A DNA stretch of 20,457 nt from CAZEWZ01 sp964516765 (GTDB lineage: Bacteria > Bacteroidota > Bacteroidia > Flavobacteriales > UBA7430): NCBI GenBank assembly GCA_964516765.1, contig CAZEWZ010000026.1, positions 1-20,457 of the forward strand, written 5' to 3'. The notes below the pieces were generated by a model that worked only from the letters and a program-made list of their open reading frames with translations, ran no database searches and was not told where the DNA came from. Made by a program: the position numbers and the translations under genes. Below are positions 15,848 to 20,457 of the stretch, one piece after another (position 1 is the first letter of the stretch; each line of letters begins with the position of its first letter).

Positions 15848-16606
15848 ATGAATAAAATTGAATTAAAAGAGTTTTTAGACGAGAAAGTAAGTCTATATAA
15901 CCGCCCTGAATTCATTCACGACGACCCTGTAAGTATTCCACATAAATTTAATAAAAAAGAAGATATAGAAATATCTGCCTTCTTGTCAGCCACAATTGCT
16001 TGGGGAAGAAGACCAATGATTCTAAAGAATGCTAAACGAATTATGGATATTCTAGATAACTGCCCCCATGACTTTATTCTTAATGCAAGTGAAAATGAAA
16101 TCAATAAAAGTTCTGACTTCTGCCATAGAACTTTTAATGGATTAGACCTTCAAACATTTATTTACTGCCTCAGAAATATATACCAACATCACCATGGTCT
16201 TGAAGCCTGTTTTAAAACTAAAGAAAAAGATATGTGCCATAGTATTTCTAATTTCAAAAATATTTTTTTCGAAATTGAGCATCCCAGAAGAACTGAAAAA
16301 CATGTTTCGGACCCGATGAATGGTTCTGCATCAAAAAGAATAATGATGTTTTTAAGATGGATGGTTCGTTCTAATCATCAAAATATAGATTTTGAGATAT
16401 GGAAAACACTAAACCCAAAACAACTCTCATGTCCATTAGATGTGCATACTGCCAATGTGGGACGTAAATTAGGCCTTATTACTCGAAAGGCAAACGATTG
16501 GAAGACGGTCAAAGAATTAGACGCCACTTTAAGGTTATTTTGCCCTGAAGACCCAGCTAAATATGATTTTGCATTATTTGGTCTGGGGGTGTATGAGAAC
16601 TTTTAG
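15848..16606 (+). CDS. TIGR02757/DUF2400 family protein
   Basis: The 252-residue soluble protein fits the TIGR02757 (DUF2400) family in length and pattern. The features seen are L-Y-N-R-P-E-F-I-H-D-D-P-V-S-I-P-H at 17-33, then SAFLSATIAWGRRPMI at about 43-58, H-H-H-G-L-E near 113-118, KRIMMFLRWMVR near 164-175, and a C-terminal CPLDVHTANVGRKLGL followed by CPEDPAKYDFALFG. The family is thought to share an HhH-GPD-like DNA glycosylase fold, but no activity is established. It lies between lolD and the BatA-like gene in the same direction, an arrangement common in this phylum. Confidence 0.88.
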   Translation: MNKIELKEFLDEKVSLYNRPEFIHDDPVSIPHKFNKKEDIEISAFLSATIAWGRRPMILKNAKRIMDILDNCPHDFILNASENEINKSSDFCHRTFNGLDLQTFIYCLRNIYQHHHGLEACFKTKEKDMCHSISNFKNIFFEIEHPRRTEKHVSDPMNGSASKRIMMFLRWMVRSNHQNIDFEIWKTLNPKQLSCPLDVHTANVGRKLGLITRKANDWKTVKELDATLRLFCPEDPAKYDFALFGLGVYENF

Positions 16607-16637
16607 ACTCAATACTTTCAGGTTTTTGAAAAAGCTT

Positions 16638-16645
16638 TAACTTTG
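16638..16645 (+). promoter_or_regulatory. candidate -7 promoter box for the BatA-like gene
   Basis: TAACTTTG matches TAnnTTTG exactly and ends 7 bases before the ATG at 16653. If it is functional, the message would be nearly leaderless. Confidence 0.3.
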
Positions 16646-16652
16646 GCTTTTG

Positions 16653-18701
16653 ATGAAATTACTGGAACCATACTTCCTTTTCGCTTTTTTGGCCCTTGCC
16701 ATACCTATTATCATTCATTTATTTTCCCTTCAGAAACATAAGACTGTTTACTTTAGTAATGTTTCAATTCTCAAGCAGTTAGAGCAGAAAAAAAGCGCTA
16801 TAAACTCCCTTAAAAAGCTTCTTTTACTCCTTACAAGGCTATTATTATTATCTGCTATCATACTGGCTTTCTCTGAACCTTATTTTAATGAGAATAATTC
16901 AACTAATACAGAAAAAAATATTGTAGGAATTTACCTAGATAATTCATTTAGTATGAATGGGGAAAATGAAAAAGGTATATTAATTCAACAAGCAAAAAAC
17001 AAGGCAAGAAATATTCTTAACACACACAAAGATAGTGAGGCATTTATTTTTTTGAGCAATGAACTAGACGGTAAACATCAAAGAGTTTTAGATTATAACG
17101 AGTGTTCTAAGGCTATTGATCAGACCTCAATTAAAGCAAATGTACTAGGCTTAAAATCGATAGTTGATAGATGGAATTCACTTAAAAAAAATAATCGAAA
17201 TTACAATGCAGACTTATACTTAATCAGTGACTTTCAACTAGCTAGTTTTCCAGAAATAGAATTTACCGCAGACTCTAACTTCACGCTACACTTGTTGCCT
17301 CTAAATTCATATCCCCAAATTAATATTTCCATTGACACTTGCTATTTAGAGTCTCCAAATCACAATTTAGGTGGCCAAGAATGGTTAAATTTTAAAGTTA
17401 CTAATCACGGTAATGAATACATTCAAAATCTAAGTGTTAGATTATATATCAATGGGGAACAAAAAGGACTAACTAATATTTCTATCGCAGCCAATTCAGA
17501 AATTTCTTCCAAACTAGGTTATGCCAACTCTACAATGGGAAATAATAATGCTTACATAGAAATAAATGATGGAACTTTAGATTTTGATAACAGACTTTAT
17601 TTCAGTTATTCTGTAGTTGAATCTATTAATGTACTATCTATCTTTGATACCCAAGAAAATAATTCACTTGAAACTGTGTTTCAAGATGAGATATTTAAAT
17701 TCGTTTCCTCAGACTTTAATAATTTAGACTTATCTGCATTCTCAAAACAAAATCTAATTATTTTAGATGGACTAACTGACCTTTCATCTGGACTAATAGA
17801 AGCATTAACAAAATTTACTAAAAATGGAGGAAATACATTCATCATCCCTGGAGAAGAAATTAATTTACCCAGTTACTCTCTATTATCAGAATCACTAAAT
17901 TTTGCAAAGATTAAGAAATCTAAAAGCAAAAACGTTCAAGTATCAAGTATTAATGAAAACCATTTTATATTTTATAATGTATTTGAAAAGCAAAATAAAG
18001 AATATAAACTTCCTAATGTTACTTTATACTATGAAATTGAAGATAAATATTTCAAGTCCGAGCAGCGCATAATGACCCTTAACACTAATGAGCCTTTTAT
18101 TAATTCTTATTCTTGCGGAATGGGAACTTGTTATATGATGTTTGCACCTTTAAATAAAAAGGCTAGTAGCATAGAAAAACATGCCTTATTCCTTCCTATA
18201 TTATATAATATGGCACTTCAAAATAAGACTAAAGAAAAAATATATTACACACTGGGACAAGATCAGTTTATAAAAATAAAAGACTATTCGAATTCTAAGG
18301 AATGGAGAATTTTAAAAGAGGATTACATTGATCTTCAACCTGAATTTAGACGCATTAGCCAACAAATTCAAATTAAAATCAATAATCTGATTCAAGAAGA
18401 TGGACACTATCTGCTTAGTAATGGACAAGAGCAAAAAGTAGTCACTTTTAATTATGACCGACAAGAGAGTAAAGGAAAACTATGGGATAGAGATGACTTA
18501 TATTCATATGGAGCCGCTACTAATATCTTTAATATTTGGGAACAACGAGGAGTAGATCTTGAGAGGTCTTTATCGGAAAATAAAAAGGGTACTCAATTAT
18601 GGCATGTTCTTATTATGGTTTCTCTTGTTTTATTAATACTGGAAAGCTTCCTAATTAAAAATTGGCGACAAAAACAAAAAAGCACCCCATCAAATGAATA
18701 A
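16653..18701 (+). CDS. BatA-type membrane protein with von Willebrand A-like domain
   Basis: I place the start at ATG 16653 (682 residues, MKLLEPYF...); the frame can also begin one codon earlier at a TTG, which is less likely. The N-terminal BatA module has two membrane segments (about 6-24 and 54-76) that end in FSEPYF. A periplasmic vWA-like domain follows, with the MIDAS-like LDNSFSM near 95-101 and LISDFQ near 189-194. Ig-like and glutamine-amidotransferase-like parts follow (LIILDGL..., K-N-G-G-N-T-F-I-I-P-G near 388-398). A last membrane helix at about 649-668 precedes a basic tail. Bat proteins are linked to aerotolerance and envelope stress in Bacteroides, but this long paralogue has no known function. 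Its last 8 bases overlap the next gene. Confidence 0.82.
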   Translation: MKLLEPYFLFAFLALAIPIIIHLFSLQKHKTVYFSNVSILKQLEQKKSAINSLKKLLLLLTRLLLLSAIILAFSEPYFNENNSTNTEKNIVGIYLDNSFSMNGENEKGILIQQAKNKARNILNTHKDSEAFIFLSNELDGKHQRVLDYNECSKAIDQTSIKANVLGLKSIVDRWNSLKKNNRNYNADLYLISDFQLASFPEIEFTADSNFTLHLLPLNSYPQINISIDTCYLESPNHNLGGQEWLNFKVTNHGNEYIQNLSVRLYINGEQKGLTNISIAANSEISSKLGYANSTMGNNNAYIEINDGTLDFDNRLYFSYSVVESINVLSIFDTQENNSLETVFQDEIFKFVSSDFNNLDLSAFSKQNLIILDGLTDLSSGLIEALTKFTKNGGNTFIIPGEEINLPSYSLLSESLNFAKIKKSKSKNVQVSSINENHFIFYNVFEKQNKEYKLPNVTLYYEIEDKYFKSEQRIMTLNTNEPFINSYSCGMGTCYMMFAPLNKKASSIEKHALFLPILYNMALQNKTKEKIYYTLGQDQFIKIKDYSNSKEWRILKEDYIDLQPEFRRISQQIQIKINNLIQEDGHYLLSNGQEQKVVTFNYDRQESKGKLWDRDDLYSYGAATNIFNIWEQRGVDLERSLSENKKGTQLWHVLIMVSLVLLILESFLIKNWRQKQKSTPSNE

Positions 18702-19977
18702 AAATAGCATGAATATTCTTATTAAGAATGTAATGATAGTTGATTCTTGTTCTTCTCACCATTTAAATAAAAGGGATATTCTTATTAATAAAATCGGACT
18801 AATTGAGAATATTTCAGAAAATATTGAATCTACAGATGCAAAAATAATTGACCATAATAATCTCCATATTTCTAAAGGCTGGACGGATCTAAATGCTCGA
18901 TTTGGGGAACCAGGGTTAGAACATAAAGAAGATTTAAATAGTGGTCTAAATGCTGCTGCTCAAGGAGGATTCACTCATGTTGCTCTAATGCCGTCGACAA
19001 ATCCATGCATTCAAAGTAAATTAGAAATAAAATTTTTGATTAACGAGACTTCAGATCACATAGTTAGTCTTCATCCAATTGGAGCTCTAACAAATAATAG
19101 AGAGGGGCATCAAATCACAGAAATGTTTGATATGCATCAAGCTGGAGCAATTGCTTTTGGAGATGACAAAAAATCAATTTCCAATGCCAAATTAATGAAA
19201 ACTGCTCTACTCTATCAAAAAACCTTTGATGGGCTAATGATGAGTTATTCCTCGGAAGAAAAAATTACAAATAATGGACAAATGAATGAGGGAATTACCA
19301 GCACAAAATTAGGTTTAAAGGGAATCCCTTCTTTATCTGAAGAAATACAATTAGCGAGAGATATTCAATTATGTGAATATACTCAAGGAAAAATTCATTT
19401 TTCAACTCTTTCATCCAAAAAGTCATTTGATCTGATACGTAAAGCAAAAGAAAAAGGACTTAATGTAACCTGTGATGTTAGTTCCATTCATATTTTACTT
19501 GATGACACTATGCTAGAGAGCTTCAATAGTAATTTGAAGATATTACCTCCAATTAGAAATCTAAATGATATTCAAGCTATTAAAGAGGCTCTAATAGACG
19601 GAACAATAGATGCTATAAGTTCTAACCATAATCCACAAAATATAGAAAATAAACAATGTGAATTTGATCTCGCTGCATTTGGAATGATTAATCTTGAGAC
19701 ATCATTTGCAGCTGCTAACTCTGCACTTCGTAAGGTTTTAAGTATTAGTGACCTAATAGAGAAATTCACTAGTCAACCACAAAATATTTTAGGTCTAAGC
19801 CAATCATCTATAGAGGTTGGAATTGAGGCAGATATTACCCTATTCGATCCGTCAAAAAAATGGACATATCAAAAGAAAGAAATTGTTTCAAAATCAAAAA
19901 ATAGTGCGCTAATACATGAAACTCTAATAGGGAAACCCATTGCAACATTTAACAAAAACAAAATTCATTTTTGTTAA
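18694..19977 (+). CDS. dihydroorotase-fold protein, apparently catalytically inactive
   Basis: The 427 residues align throughout with bacterial type I dihydroorotases (PyrC), the pyrimidine enzymes that close carbamoyl-aspartate to dihydroorotate. However, the metal ligands are gone. The canonical D-x-H-x-H-x-R reads DLNARF (65-70). The HxED site reads SYSSEE (184-189). The later metal His is Thr238, and the DHAPH catalytic Asp is Asn311 within SNHNPQ. Flanking motifs such as GEPG, MPSTNP, GAIAFGDD, M-N-E-G and FDLAAFG are kept, so this is a real gene under selection. It is probably a structural pseudoenzyme like the PyrC' proteins that bind aspartate transcarbamoylase. Translation may start at 18694, overlapping the BatA-like gene by 8 bases, or at ATG 18709, giving MNILIKN, the more typical opening. 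Confidence 0.88.
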   Translation: MNKNSMNILIKNVMIVDSCSSHHLNKRDILINKIGLIENISENIESTDAKIIDHNNLHISKGWTDLNARFGEPGLEHKEDLNSGLNAAAQGGFTHVALMPSTNPCIQSKLEIKFLINETSDHIVSLHPIGALTNNREGHQITEMFDMHQAGAIAFGDDKKSISNAKLMKTALLYQKTFDGLMMSYSSEEKITNNGQMNEGITSTKLGLKGIPSLSEEIQLARDIQLCEYTQGKIHFSTLSSKKSFDLIRKAKEKGLNVTCDVSSIHILLDDTMLESFNSNLKILPPIRNLNDIQAIKEALIDGTIDAISSNHNPQNIENKQCEFDLAAFGMINLETSFAAANSALRKVLSISDLIEKFTSQPQNILGLSQSSIEVGIEADITLFDPSKKWTYQKKEIVSKSKNSALIHETLIGKPIATFNKNKIHFC

Positions 19978-19996
19978 AAATTATTATGACATTTCT

Positions 19997-20457
19997 ATGA
20001 AAAATAGAAAAAAACTACACCCCTTAGATGCACCAATTTGGATAAAAAGAACATTTCGATTATTAGAATTTTTGTCGCCCTGGGTAGCTTCTAGAATTGC
20101 AACAACTTTATTTTTCACTCCTCTAAGATTTAAAACACCCAAAAAAGAAATTGTTCTTGAAAAAGATGTTTCATTTTCTTCCCGTATCGTTTACAAAAAC
20201 AAATCCATTCAATTATATCACTGGGGATCTTCAGAGAAAGCCGTATTAATAGTTCATGGATGGGAAGGAAGAGCTAAACAAGTAGCCCACATAGCGCCAA
20301 GGCTTGTGAAAGGTGGCTACAAAGTCATTGGCTTTGATGCTCCAGCTCATGGTCAATCTACTGGTCTTCAAACAAATATAATTGAGTTTTCGGAGTTAAT
20401 TATAAAAATAAAAAAATTGAATCCAGAAATTGAAGCTATTATTGGGCATTCTGTTGG
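19997..20457 (+). CDS. alpha/beta hydrolase, 5' part (cut by window edge)
   Basis: An open frame starts at ATG 19997, 19 bases after the preceding stop, and runs to the window end (153 complete codons). After a basic, amphipathic N-terminus it shows the alpha/beta hydrolase order: the oxyanion segment VLIVHGWEGRA at 83-93, a strand VIGFDAPAHGQS at 110-121, and the nucleophile elbow GHSVG at 150-154 with Ser152 as the likely catalytic serine. The acid and histidine of the triad lie beyond the window. The absence of a signal peptide suggests a cytoplasmic serine hydrolase or esterase; the substrate cannot be told. It is probably co-transcribed with the upstream genes. An earlier ATG at 19986 meets a stop after four codons. 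Confidence 0.82.
   Translation, partial: MKNRKKLHPLDAPIWIKRTFRLLEFLSPWVASRIATTLFFTPLRFKTPKKEIVLEKDVSFSSRIVYKNKSIQLYHWGSSEKAVLIVHGWEGRAKQVAHIAPRLVKGGYKVIGFDAPAHGQSTGLQTNIIEFSELIIKIKKLNPEIEAIIGHSV

Noticed and set aside
16650..16652. TTG start for the BatA-like gene
   Set aside because: The next codon is ATG and gives the typical BatA opening MKLLEP; the extra residue has no support.

Overview
The window looks like ordinary core chromosome from a member of the Bacteroidota, most likely a marine or aquatic Flavobacteriia-type bacterium. Evidence: the DNA is strongly AT-rich; exact TAnnTTTG (Bacteroidetes -7) boxes sit just upstream of several start codons, while Shine-Dalgarno sequences are mostly absent; there is a secreted protein with a type IX secretion (T9SS) C-terminal domain; and several families typical of this phylum are present (DUF5916 outer-membrane protein, BatA-type protein, TIGR02757, catalytically dead second dihydroorotase, DUF2007). 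I see no prophage, IS element, CRISPR array, tRNA, rRNA or defence island.

Left part (1-5434): a possible 3' end of an unknown plus-strand gene, then icmF on the minus strand (fused adenosylcobalamin isobutyryl-CoA mutase plus its GTPase chaperone). Divergent from it are a small YqaA/DedA-like membrane protein and a secreted protein with two lamin-tail domains and a T9SS sorting domain.

Middle part (5435-12679): a plus-strand operon encodes a split transketolase (N- and C-terminal subunits) and a DUF2007/zinc-ribbon protein. Facing it is a minus-strand block that reads, in order of transcription, trmD, rplS, a DUF1015 protein and yggS. A clear intrinsic terminator separates rplS from the DUF1015 gene and shows that the longest DUF1015 reading frame is over-extended. 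A small stem-loop in front of rplS is a candidate L19 autoregulatory leader. The 354-base gap between trmD and a divergent nitronate monooxygenase-like gene is unusually rich in perfect inverted repeats, including an orphan terminator-like hairpin with no gene before it.

Right part (12680-20457): a plus-strand run of DUF5916 outer-membrane protein, LolD-type ABC ATPase, TIGR02757 protein, BatA/vWA-like membrane protein, a dihydroorotase-fold protein that has lost nearly all its metal ligands, and the 5' part of an alpha/beta hydrolase cut by the window edge. Genes in this run are closely spaced or overlapping.

No clearly new multi-gene system is visible. The best leads are the structured trmD/nitronate monooxygenase intergenic region, the pseudo-dihydroorotase coupled to a BatA protein, and the candidate rplS leader.
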